Assembly (NCBI GenBank): GCA_029718625.1
Contig: CM056377.1
Location: forward strand, 36,346,457-36,410,456
Origin: Synaphobranchus kaupii
Lineage: Eukaryota > Chordata > Actinopteri > Anguilliformes > Synaphobranchidae
Length of the DNA: 64,000 bases
Reading direction: 5' to 3'
Numbering within the stretch: position 1 is the first letter of the stretch; each line of letters starts with the position of its first letter. Below, piece by piece: positions 53,101 to 64,000 of the stretch. The position numbers and the translations under genes were made by a program. Below the pieces are notes generated by a model that did no database searches, was not told where the DNA came from, and saw only the letters and a list, made by a program, of their open reading frames with translations.

Positions 53101-55862
53101 CAACCGAGAACTATCATAGTGCATTAATTTATTTCTGCCACCCCGATCATATCAGACACTTCAGCGTCACTAGAAGAAAAGAAGCTACTGGCCTTGATCT
53201 TGCGATAGCATCATAAACGGTTGGCTTTATAAACATTTCCAACGTTTCTTTCAATAAACAACTTTCAAAACAGCTGATAAAACATACTGCGTCATATCTG
53301 TGTCTGTTTGCGTTTGGGTTTGTCTGTCGGAAGCACCAACGTCGCTCCTGTTTGCATGAAAAGGAATTCATAACAGGTGCAGATGTTAATAAAGCATGGT
53401 GACCCTGAGCAGCCTCCGCAAGAATCCCACCATGAGGCAGGGAAGGAAAACACACCCTCCGAAGTAAGAGAGCATGGAACGGCCAAGCAAGTCATTAAAC
53501 ACCACACATGACATTATAAACTATTTTTCACTCATGTAATTCCTAATAGTTTCCTAAAGCAGTCCCAGAGTTGTGCCCCAAAATAGGATTAGGCTACTGT
53601 ATGTAACTGGATTGCAAATGTTTTCTTATGAAAATATTAGGTTTTGTATCTATTTTGAAGTACATCAATAACAGTAACTCATGAAATATTTTCACCACTT
53701 GATGGCGATATACCATTATGATACCAGTGAATCTCAGATTCATGTTTGTTTCTGTCCAACAGCTTCTTGTTACTATGAAATACATTGTAATCAGTAACAT
53801 TTACATTTTTGCGTATAGATTATACTTCCACCCCATTTAATTATTATGTAGCAAGCCCATTTTTATTTCAATCATTAATATGATCATGAAAATGAGTCAT
53901 GCATTGTAGCACATGAAATGCAGAGTCACTGAATTTGTTGGATAAACAAGCTCCAGTAATAAGAGCAGAGGTGTGGGTGCTCGTGCCTTTCAGACCAAGC
54001 CAAAAAAGGGAATGCTTTCATATTTGGCTTTCACTCGGACATTTCAGATTTCTAAGCCTGAGTAAAATTTCTCAAAATCGAGCAACGTTAACTCAAGGGA
54101 AACCCTACCCCCATTTCTGTGATACAATTGATGATTAATTACGGTGTTGCTGTTTGAAAAATCGACCTGTCTATGCTAATAAGTAGTGGCATTCTCGTGT
54201 TTGGGTCTGCTCTTGGTCAGATTCTCAAGCACAAAAGATTGTGATGACTGCAACCAACACTAGATGGTAATGTTACCATCTCAACAGCCCCCATCATAAC
54301 ATACAGTAAAACTGTAATGCAACTGGATTTTGCATCACAGAATTTAAACTTGCTTATCTCTGACGTTCCCCAGTACTGTACTATTTCTTCCCATTCAGGA
54401 ATGGAGCATATTTTAAATATTTTAAAGGATCTATATTAAGCTACGAAGAAGCACCGACTTCAGTCCTAGGTGCCTGTCAGTTGTTATACTCTCAAGCAGG
54501 ATACTTCACCTGAGATGCTTTGCAAGCATGATGAGTAAAATTGGAAAATTGGTGTTTTTTCAGGTTGCCCTTGGTAAAGCTGCCTGCTGAGTAATATAAT
54601 AATGCTCACAGTCAGCCTGGTTGTTTGGGTCATTCTGGCAGTGATTAGGGAATTGGTTCATATCCCGAGAGGGGCACTGCAGCTGTGTCTTTTGGGTAGG
54701 TACTACATATAACAAAATCTCCTTCTGTCTATATCCAGCTGTATGAAGGGATAATATGTGAAATGCCAAGAATACAATTCTTCCTGGCTAAGGGTTCAGT
54801 TGTGCAAATACGTAAATAGTGTAATAGTATTAAGAACAAACAAACTGCGCTGTAATTTTATTTCAATCTGGATTTGAAGCAGATTTGTTGCTTCTTGTAA
54901 GAGAGGATAATGGGTGTTTGGAATCCTGAGTATTTATGGAGGGAACAGAAAATCCATTGCTCCACTAGCTACTTAGGTAACTGCCGAAAGGGCCTCCTGT
55001 TCGGGGGGGGGGGGGGGGGGGGGGGGATGATTCAGGTGCTGCCTTGACTGGAATGACTGAAGATGATGTGTCTCCTTTTATAGTTGTTGCATAAGCACAA
55101 TCCTAGCTCATGAAATGCATTCTCATTAATAGTGCAGCGTAAAAGAGGCTATACAATATTTGATGAAATTAATACTTGATTAAAAACTAAGTATGATGTT
55201 TACAGTTTTTACACATTTTAATATGGGAGACAACTTGATTAACCCTTGACAAAAACACATTTGGGATTTGGGATTAATTTAGGACGAGCATTTCTTACAT
55301 CTTTAGCCTATCTACTGAAAAACAATACTTTGTTTAACTTCCGCTGAATCCAGTAGGCTAGGCTACAGTGTTGCATTCAATCAGTTCCCTGCGTTCTAAA
55401 CTGACAAATTCCTCCAGTTGATGCTGCAGAAAAATGTTAATTAAATGTAGGCTAGCCAATAGCATACTAATATGACGTTATTCACAATTGATCTCACTCT
55501 CCCTATTTCAAATGATTCATTACTTTGGACTGTAATGTGGGAGCAACTGGATTAATAGCACCTTGGTCAAGTTACTGGAAGTAGGCCTACATAAGTAGGC
55601 TAAATAAGATAACGGCGTCTAGCAGTTGATTATGTCAACAATACAAGGAGGCGGCATCAATCACGCATCAGGTAGGCTACACAATGCGCTCACTCGTCAC
55701 ACAAACTAGCGGGAGTAAACATAAACCCAGGACACATACATCAATTAGCCAGTCCATATGGTTTAAAATGTGTTCCTGAATTAGCCTACGGGAAGGGTGC
55801 CTCGTGTCAGGATGGATTGGGTCAATATCCAAAGCCTCAGCTTCTTCAAAGGCTGGAACTAT
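50187..55862. other. Intergenic stretch
   Basis: Mostly AT-rich single-copy DNA. Includes (AAT)n/(ATT)n at 51164-51198, a minus-strand 151-codon open frame (51287-51742) without splice or domain support, and a poly-G run at 55003-55026. No gene is recognised. Confidence 0.55.
55003..55026. repeat. Poly-G tract, 24 bases
   Basis: Uninterrupted G run. Confidence 0.95.
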
Positions 55863-56641
55863 ATCCCAGCAAACTGTGGACGTACCATTTTAGTCCCCTC
55901 AAAGTTATGATGTGACGTTCCCTAGGGATGTCCTAAAAACATTACTAGGACGTTATTAAAGTCCTATGAAGGTCACTGTTTGGTTACAATATGACATTTA
56001 ATTCCATTTTTTCGGGGACGTTGAAGCAACGTCTCTGTCCGGCTATGATATGACGTTGTGCTCATAACATTCATGGGACATTCAGGGACGTTCCCGCAAC
56101 GTCTGTTACTGGTTACAATATAACGTCATGTAATTACCCTAACAAAAATAACTATAGTATTGCTATAGTTATCTTCTAGAAAACTATAAGAATATTATAC
56201 TTTTTTCGCCCACTATAATAATGCTATTTGTCACTATAGTACAATAGTATCACTATAATATGTTCACCCCTATAATATAGTGTGTAGCCTACGAAAAAAA
56301 CACAGTAATACTATAGTATTTGTATAGTATATGCTGTCGACATACTATACTATATTTTACTATATTAGTATTTTACTATATTAGTATTTGTATAGTAGCT
56401 ATATGCTGTCGACATACTATACTATATTTCATACTATACTATACGACATACATAGCCTACTATAGTTTTACTATAGTTCATTTTCGTTAGGGTAATGTCT
56501 GGGGGACGTTACTAGAACGTCCCGGGAACGTTCTCTCTGACGTTTAGAAAAACCCTACAAAAAGACGTCAAGGCGACGTCATGATGACTATTTGGAGGCT
56601 TTCAGCGGACGTGCCGGAGACCTAATTTTTTTAGCTGGGAT
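55863..56641. mobile_element. Outer element with ATCCCAGC / GCTGGGAT ends
   Basis: The left end ATCCCAGC and right end GCTGGGAT are inverted. Both halves carry many GACGTT / AACGTC units (GGGGACGTTGAAGCAACGTC, GGGACGTTCCCGCAACGTC on the left; GGGGGACGTTACTAGAACGTC on the right) that make it strongly self-complementary. It is interrupted by a second element at 56133-56496. Without that insert the outer element is about 415 bases. Confidence 0.75.
56133..56496. mobile_element. Inner nested MITE with ATTACCCTAAC / GTTAGGGTAAT ends
   Basis: The left end ATTACCCTAACAAAAATAAC and right end GTTCATTTTCGTTAGGGTAAT are inverted repeats. The interior is a run of ACTATAGTA-type palindromes and a direct duplication of about 67 bases containing TATGCTGTCGACATACTATA (about 56316 and 56383). 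It sits inside the outer 55863-56641 element, so it inserted later. Confidence 0.85.
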
Positions 56642-57239
56642 GTCGCCGACAGCAGCCTATAGCCTAGCCTACTAGCCTACCCGTGCAACTATTACTGAAC
56701 AAATATAGAAATGCTAGCTTACATTACTAGAATATCAAATTACATTTCCCAATTAATGGGCAATGTATAATATGTAGCTACTCACGCACGAAAAACTTTT
56801 ACATTTGTAAAAAACTAAACTGGAGAATAAAATATCAAGCTAAACTATAAACCAAGGCACACAAGCTGTAGCCTGCGATGCAGAACACGTGTTTATGCAA
56901 ACATTATCTCATGCGTTTCGATGAAAGGAATCATAGGCTACCTAGTCCTAGGTGAACAACTATAGCCACTTTGAATGACCAGTTCCACTATTTAAAACAG
57001 AGGTAGCTATAGCCTCTAATTTAATAACAGCTTCAAACATTTGGTAAAATAAACAACTGGAGCTAAACACTTGGCCTACATGACTCGTTACGGTTTTAAC
57101 GTTTTGCGATATCGATACTTGTATTGTAGTCATGTAACGTCAGCCTAAAAGCACAAACTTTAGGCTGCTGCTGAAGTCCGAATCTATAGTATAGATCTAG
57201 AAATGTGATCCAAGACACTTTTCCACCTCCCCCGGCGAT

Positions 57240-57700
57240 ATTCTGACTTTTTCGCAGATAATGTGTCATTTATCATTGGAACTTCGAACTCCTTAATAAC
57301 CGGGCCACTTGGAAGAGGTTTACATATCTGTTCTAAACAACGATTGGATATTTACTTTCCCGTAAAAGGAATTGAACCTGCTCATTGTCCGTTTCACTTG
57401 TCCGTCAAAATTACTTCGGTTGAGAAGGCTGGGTCTGTGTGAGGAAGACGAGAAGGCGTTTTCCATAAACAAATCGCGAGCTGTAATTGGAGTTACGTGC
57501 TGTCAATATCATCTCACCTTCAAGCCAAGTGGATCAACCAGCCGTCAATCGGCTGTTTTGGACCGTGGTTGGCTTAACATTTGAAGGGGAGGCAGTGCCT
57601 CTCTGCGGTCTGTGAGTAGCGCATTACGGGAGGGCGGATCATCGCAGAGGCAGCGACACTTACAGATTCCCGACTAACTGTCAAAAACAGGCAGCGAAAG
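57240..57700 (+). promoter_or_regulatory. Candidate promoter and untranslated first exon of the next gene
   Basis: GC content rises from about 57400, with CCAAT-box-like ATTGG and CCAATCG-type strings (AATTGGAGTTACG, CGTCAATCGGCTG), and ends AGGCAGCGAAAG followed by a perfect donor GTGAGT at 57701. No ATG frame reads through to the donor in a way that suggests coding, so a 5' UTR exon is the best reading. The gene it would belong to lies beyond 64000 or in unrecognised exons. Confidence 0.4.
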
Positions 57701-60306
57701 GTGAGTCTACCTAAAATACTATGCCAATCGTGGAACAAGCATGTAATTGTGGGTTGGGACTTAGTTAGAGCATGGTTTTCATGCGTGTTAGAGTGACATG
57801 GGCCTACAACTAGTGAAGTGACGGGGATTTTGGATGACTATTCATTGAGCACGCACCACCAGAGAAATAAGGGGTGCAGGGTGAAGTCGCAGAGTCATAC
57901 CGAGTGACTGACACGGCGTTGGAGCTATGGCAGTTTGTAAAGTTATGCAAGCTTGTCTGTCCGTCCAGCCTTGGTTTTAGTGTAATATAATCTGTGCTCA
58001 GGCTTGGTTGACTGTGTGTAGCCTACCCCGTCAAAGTGTGTTCCGGACTAGTAGAAAGTGAATGACGGGACAGAGATTTATCTAGCAGCTATTGTAGCTA
58101 CTGGGGGCCGTGGTGTGATTCTTGACTGTTAAGAAATTCCAGGACTAAAAATGTGCTGTAGTTAGTAATCCCACGAATTATATTTTAAGATATTGTTGCT
58201 TTAAATCCGCATAGTCTAAAAATCTATAGTTTCTACAGCTGGACCAACAGCTGCATTACAACAATTTGGGTGTGTACAGGCCATAGCATATGCAGATGAA
58301 TCTGATGTGGAAATAGTCGATTTTAGTATAAGATTGTGTGCTCTGTATATAAATATCTGGCTAATGAGGTAGGTGGCTAAGTGTAGCTGTTTGCAGCCTA
58401 CAAGCTGTGTCATGCGTTTGTACCAGACTCACATGTGGTTCAGTTTTGAAGTGAAGTACCAGCCTGTTGCTATATGAACTATGAACTCTGTGCTGTAATC
58501 ATTGGTAAATGTTGTGTACGGTGCATGCCCACGTTACTGCACTTGCCTTGTTGTATTCACGAACAAAGACAGTCCCTCTGAATGGCTTCATTTTTTTCAA
58601 TCCTCAGCATTGGTTAATGGTCGAACAACAGACTGGCTCAATCCCTTTTGCAGTGTTAACGAAGGGTTAATCATGTTTGCATAAATATTGATGATGCAAA
58701 TAATAACAGGAAGAGCACAGAACGGATTATGTACATTATTAAACGTAGACGCTCCCTGTAGATCCAGCGGGATTACAGCCTGTGAAATCCCCCTCAGATT
58801 ACTGAAGTCAGGAGTCAGTAGTGTGTCTGGGAGTGCACATGTTGTGTGTCATGGAGTTTTCCCATGTCCCACCACATCCTTACCAGCACTGGGCTCAGCA
58901 CAGCTCAGGATGGATGCGTTCTGTGGGACCTTGTGTCCGTGTTTTTTTGAATATATCGTTAATTGCACAGTCAGCAATATGACATGGTGTCAAGGGTGTC
59001 TGGCTTGTCATTGAAGGACCGCTGAGTTTGCACTAGGCAAAGCTATCACTGATCTTTTTCCAGGGTCTTCATTTGAAGTACAGTATATGGCTTTTTCCAG
59101 CTGGCATGAATACTGTAGCTACTGTGTGTAACATCTGCAATTTCCCTTGGAAAAGGATAGCTGCTTAACTTGTAGTCCTCAGAAAAAGGTGATATCCATA
59201 TAATTGTTTTGGCAGCTAAAAGTATTAGCAACTTTCCTTCAGATGCGTGAACAATTAATTTATTGTCCTTGTAAGAACTAGGAAATTGACGAATGGAGAT
59301 GAATAGCTCAACTAGTGGATCCCCTGGGGTTACAAAAAAAAGAAAAATAATGCAGTCTGTCACCCTTCCTCCAGATATATGTGCATGCTGTTTTGGTCTG
59401 TTTTGATATCTCAACCTATAATTACAATATATTGCAGTATATTCCACTTTATATTCCAGGGTCGTGAGAATGAAGAGCATACAGAATACGCTTATAAAAT
59501 ACATCATTTGATATGAGGTTAACGGGACGCCTCCGGCTGTGTAAGTGTTAGTAAAAGTTTAATGGTTTTCACTGATACCGGCCAAAGTGGGAGACAGTTT
59601 GTTTGCATATTTGCAGTGCTTAGCAACCGCCTAAATAAACAGGTGACGAAGACTTCCCAAGTGAAGCACAAATGCTTGATAATGGAAAGGCAACCATTCA
59701 GAAATGCCTCCTGGAAGCTTACAGATGGAACGTTGGATTGAAGAAAGTGATGCAGAAGGTTCCTCTTGTCCAAGATTTACACAATCACAGAGAACGGGCA
59801 AAAACTTACTTACTTATTTATTTTATTAATTATAACTCATGAATGTTCAATTTGAACGAGGCTTCCATTTTGTTCCAAAAGCCCACGTCTGTCAAGGTAG
59901 AGCAAGGCCCAGAAAGGTATCTCCAAGGATGCTTTTCTGCAAAATCCCTCTGACTGATTTGTCCATCGCCATGCTGAAAATATGACATGGATCGACAAGG
60001 CCTTCCATCTTTTGGATTTCTTCACAGTCATTTTGACGGAGCAAAGAGGCCCAAATTGTAGTGAACCTTCATCTCTGTCTGCACGTCTGTCCGGCTGTGT
60101 GCTATATGCTTACATATTCTTGTGACATTATCCAGTGCAGAGTTAGCTCCGGTATGTTAGTCCATCGGAGAATGTTTAGAGTACTGCTGTTCATGACTGC
60201 TGTGTACATCTCAGCAGAGCTTTTAGACACAGGAAATCGGTAGGCTATTTCCTTGACTGTTTGGCTAGCTCTGTACATAATATTACAATTTTGCATTGTA
60301 TGTCTG

Positions 60307-60309
<3 letters not shown>

Positions 60310-60369
<60 letters not shown>

Positions 60370-60375
60370 GTGTGT
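60310..60375. repeat. (GT)n microsatellite
   Basis: About 33 TG dinucleotides with one C interruption. Confidence 0.95.
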
Positions 60376-63300
60376 CCAATGTCCATAATATGCCAGCGTG
60401 GTCTGCTGACCTGGGGCAGGGAAGCAATAGATAACAGAAGGCATCTTCAGCGACCGTCGGCCTGCAGACAAGGCACTACGTGCTGAGACGGTGCTCTCTG
60501 ACCGTGCCAGCAGCTTGCTGACTCACTGTGAAGCCGCCTCTAGGCCCTGACAGCTTCAGAGCAGGTGAACATTAAAGTTCGGCTCCCATCTGTAATTGAT
60601 CCCAGTCCCACCTGTTTACATAAACGTAATTATGGCAGCCCAGAAATCAGGGGTCATCCCAAATATTAGACAGTCTGGTGAGTGCGTAGACGGCGGAAGC
60701 AAAATAAGACGTAGCGGATTTAATTACAGACACAGGGTACAGTAGCCTACTTTTCCTGCATGCTACTTTTTTCTTTTGTGTGGAACAGGCAATGGTTCCG
60801 TAAATCAGATATAAATATGTAATGTCTGCTATATCAAAAATGTAACTATTTTAACAGGCTTGGTTGGAAAAATGGCTGCAGTTTATCAACATAGTCAGGG
60901 GTGTCTTGTATTCTATTTATTAGTGTGTGAGGGTTACATTGGGTCATTTTTCAGCTAAAGGAAATGCACAATAATATACCATAATTCTCTGGCTTCTCTG
61001 TAGCACTTGCAATCATGTGCCGTAACTTTGGGTTTAAACCGTGTTATTTTCTGCTTATGGTCTGATGTTATCTAGCCCTACAGTCATGTCAGAACTGAGC
61101 ATTTATGGGGCCAGTTTAATGTTGAACCAGTTGGCTTGTCGGTACTCAGTGGCTTGTATTCAGTTCTCGCATTCTTAACTAAGTGGACTTTGCCGTTGAA
61201 AGATTGTTTATTTTCACGTGTGATAGGGTTAAACCCAGGGCAGGGAATGAACTTTTTCACCTACTGGCCAGAATGGCTTGTGGATTCTAAAAATCACCAG
61301 CCATTTTCAACATATTACCTGCGACATTACCTGTTACAATATAACACAACCTGGTTGGTTACCTGCCAAACTGGCTGCTAGAGTAGAAATCTTACCAGCA
61401 TTTGGCTGGTGGTGGGTGTTAATTTCACACTCTGGTTAAACTGTCAAGCTCCTTTTACATCATTGATACTTGCTTTGTTATTGTATTTAGCTGCGGTGTT
61501 GTCTTTAGCTAGATCTGTCTATTCACATTTGGATCATATGCTGAACCAGTGCAGACCGAACCAGCTCCTAATTTGGCTGTGAGAAAGCCTCTAATTTCTT
61601 AGATCTTATAACAGTACATGTTTGACTTAAGCTCATAGGCTTATCTCAGAGTAGCCATCTTACCTTCCAGTGCCTTCAGTCATGAGGTTGCTAATAGGTT
61701 TCTGTCTTCAGATTTTTGGTGTTGTGTCAGTTTTGTGGCCTGTTTTAGTAAGGGTATTGTGATAGCCAACGGTTTGCGGTTAGCTTACTGAGAGGCGGAG
61801 AAAGCCAAGCATCCAAGCTGCTAACAGCTCTTAGCTTTGATTTCTGTAGATTTCACAGCTTCACTGTAGTCTTGAACAAGTCCTTTCTTTCCTTCAAAAA
61901 ATATGAAACACTGCTGATAAAAAGGCACTTGTTTTTGTCCTGATTTTTTTGTTGTTGCTATCCTTAATTTGTAAATCGTCGAAAGCCCTGAGGCACCAGG
62001 CAGTCACAGGCTTGAAGAGAAGGTAGCTTGTACCATTAGCATTCTGGGTATTGTCCCATGACTATCCATGCACTGTCTCTGCTGGCTCTCGGAGCAGTGG
62101 GACCTAGCCTGCTCAACGCAGTGGCATGCTGCCCGATTGTCAATATAACTTTGTACCGATGTCATGCCAGAGCCCTGATTTTTATCCCAAATACCTTGGC
62201 TCATTTAAAAAAAAATCCCTGACACATAATGACTACTTTACTAGGCCTGCTGGTCTCCTAGGTGCTGTATCAAAACTAATCATAACTCAAAGTTTTAACG
62301 CAAAACCATATTTTCATAGCTTTCCTGGGGAAATTAACCTATTCATGAAGCACTGAAGAGTACCTAATTTAGCCATAACCTTCTGTGGCTGCAGACATAT
62401 TCTGCTGAAGATGATGTGATACAGGCCTCTGAGCTTCTTCTAGATGGACTGATAGATGCTGAAAATGAATGAATATGGATGGACAGATGATGGAATAAGA
62501 TGGCGGTAAATGCATTTTTTTCAGGACTTAGAGGCAGAAATAAGTAGCATTGCAAATCCAGTTGTTCAACTTCAGAGCCCTAATCCCTCTGGATTCTGCA
62601 GTATTTAAAAGCACATTATTGAGGGTGTCAGGAGTTAGCATGGTTAGCATGCACTTTGTATAGTGCCAGTTCCAGGTCAGTGCCTTTACGCGGTGTTGCG
62701 CATCTGCGCCGTGGAGGGTGGAGAGGGATAGCTTAGGAGAGGGAGAACACACACATGGATGTGGATTAGAGAAGACATGGTTGTGTGGAGTGGTGTGGTG
62801 TGGCTGTGGGGCCATGGGACCCGAGGGCCGTGGAGATTGCGTGACGTTGCGTGAGGGATTGAGGGAGAGCAGGAGGGCGGGTAAAATGGTAAGGATTGAC
62901 TGTAGCTGTAATCCCCCTTCGACAGCGCCAGCTGGGTCTGAGGGCTTTAATGTCAATCAGGGCTTCTGTAGAATTACACATCAGCTGGGAAGCATTGAAC
63001 ACATCACCATCTCCACATAGCTCTGAGGGAGGGAGGGAGAGAGTGAGAGAGAGAGGATTTGGAGGGAGGGGATATGAGAGAAATAGGAATGACGGATAGA
63101 TATGTAGGGGAGCTGGGTAAGAGAGCAGTGACAGGTGGGCATGGAAGGCAGGGTCAGAGAGAGCACGAGTCGGGGGAGGGGAGAGGGAGAGAAGTTGTTT
63201 TGAATGGGTAGGTGTGTCTCACAGTGTGAGAGGAGCGATTATGGACGGGAGAGGTGTGAGAAAGCGACACGGATCATTTTCTCACAGAGGGGGGTGTGAA

Positions 63301-63812
63301 ATTTGGTATTGATGTCGAAAAAAGGGACCCGTTTCATTTCATATCATTTGGCCAAGAGCACCATACCTGTATACATAACTGAATACCGTAATCATATTAA
63401 TATCTCATAATAAATACAATGAAGCTGTGTGGAGATATGTCTATGTTTATTTCCCTCCTGTTCAGCCCAAATGTGTGTTTGTCTCTTTAGACCAGGGTCT
63501 GAGCTGCTAGTTTTTATTTTCACCTTAGAATCAGTAACCCATTCAGACCTAAGAAACCAGGCGAGGTACGATAAATTAGCGATCAACTATTTTAGCTTAT
63601 CAGTTAAGGGCTGAGCGACAAAAGCCTTCACACCCTACAGCCGTTTAGCACCAGGGCTAGGAAGCCCCGCTTTATTCTTTGTGTATGAGTGCATTCCGTT
63701 TTGATATGCCATGGCTACCCAGGAACAATAGGATACAGTTCCTGGTCGTGGCAGGCAAATAGCATAAGAGCTGTCTCATTTCGGACGGGTCACTTCGACC
63801 AAAATGGAGGAA

Positions 63813-63918
63813 TGTGTGTGTGAGCGTGTGAAAGAGAGATCCTGTGTGTGCGGGGTGTACAGTGTGTGTGTGAGCGTGTGAAAGAGAGATCCTGTGTGTG
63901 CGGGGTGTACAGTGTGTG
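63813..63918. repeat. Tandem repeat, about 2.1 copies of a 50-bp unit
   Basis: TGTGAGCGTGTGAAAGAGAG, then ATCCTGTGTGTGCGGGGTGT recurs with a period of 50 bases, starting about 63813 and 63863. Confidence 0.92.
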
Positions 63919-64000
63919 GGTGTGCGTGTGCGCACGTATCGAACAAAAGGAGAGATTGTGTGGATCAGAAGAGACTCTCCGTTACCGCAGAGACGGCCTC

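Larger units (their letters stand above)
57701..64000. other. Stretch after the candidate first exon, no coding exon seen
   Basis: If the 57700 donor is used this is its first intron. It holds a (GT)n run at 60310-60375, GA-rich sequence at 63010-63260 and a 50-bp tandem repeat at 63813-63918. Open frames in it (for example 58688-59014 and 62718-63020) lack motifs or splice pairs. Confidence 0.5.

Noticed and set aside
1..64000. CRISPR arrays, operons, phage or bacterial features
   Set aside because: The direct repeats found are eukaryotic tandem repeats or transposon arms without regular unique spacers; the gene structure is intron-containing vertebrate.

Overview
This is nuclear DNA of a ray-finned fish, most likely a teleost. 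It has a vertebrate ion-channel gene with small exons and standard GT-AG introns, many short palindromic and Tc1/mariner-type DNA transposon remnants, a 5S-rRNA-derived SINE, fish-type SINE/L2 tails, and long GT, AT and poly-G/C tracts. Species cannot be fixed from the sequence.

The one certain gene is an ether-a-go-go-related (ERG, Kv11) potassium channel on the + strand. Ten coding exons lie at 34528-34950, 37324-37714, 39675-39874, 40739-40991, 42393-42586, 45004-45106, 45491-45787, 46342-46528, 47571-47754 and 48217-48486 (stop TAG). They join in frame to 2502 bases (833 residues plus stop), covering S1 to S6, the pore, the C-linker, the cyclic-nucleotide-binding homology domain, the coiled coil and the C terminus. 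Exon phases, several exon lengths, the C-terminal half and the terminal SDPGS fit KCNH2 (hERG1) exons 6 to 15 better than KCNH6 or KCNH7. I did not find the five upstream exons that encode the N-terminal PAS domain of the long isoform. A CpG-rich block at about 11.1-11.7 kb contains a 49-codon ATG exon (11495-11641) that ends in phase 0 at a consensus donor and would splice in frame to 34528. I propose it as the first exon of a short, PAS-less, ERG1b-like isoform. A 40-codon upstream ORF stops five bases before its ATG.

Layout: 1-10 kb is gene-free and repeat-rich. 10-11.7 kb is CpG-rich with the candidate alternative promoter and first exon. 11.6-34.5 kb would be a 22.9-kb intron loaded with transposon remnants, including a 1.1-kb palindrome at 23 kb, a gag-like fragment at 26.5 kb and Tc1 remnants at 28-31 kb. 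34.5-48.5 kb is the channel body, with a second copy of the 23-kb palindrome core inside the intron at 43-45 kb. The 3' UTR follows and holds a MITE with a sister copy at the left end of the window. 50-57 kb is intergenic with one MITE nested inside another at 55.9-56.6 kb. A possible untranslated first exon of the next + strand gene ends at 57700, and the rest, to 64000, shows no coding exon I can support.

Exon calls rest on splice signals, reading frame and remembered human KCNH2 structure; no search or alignment was run.
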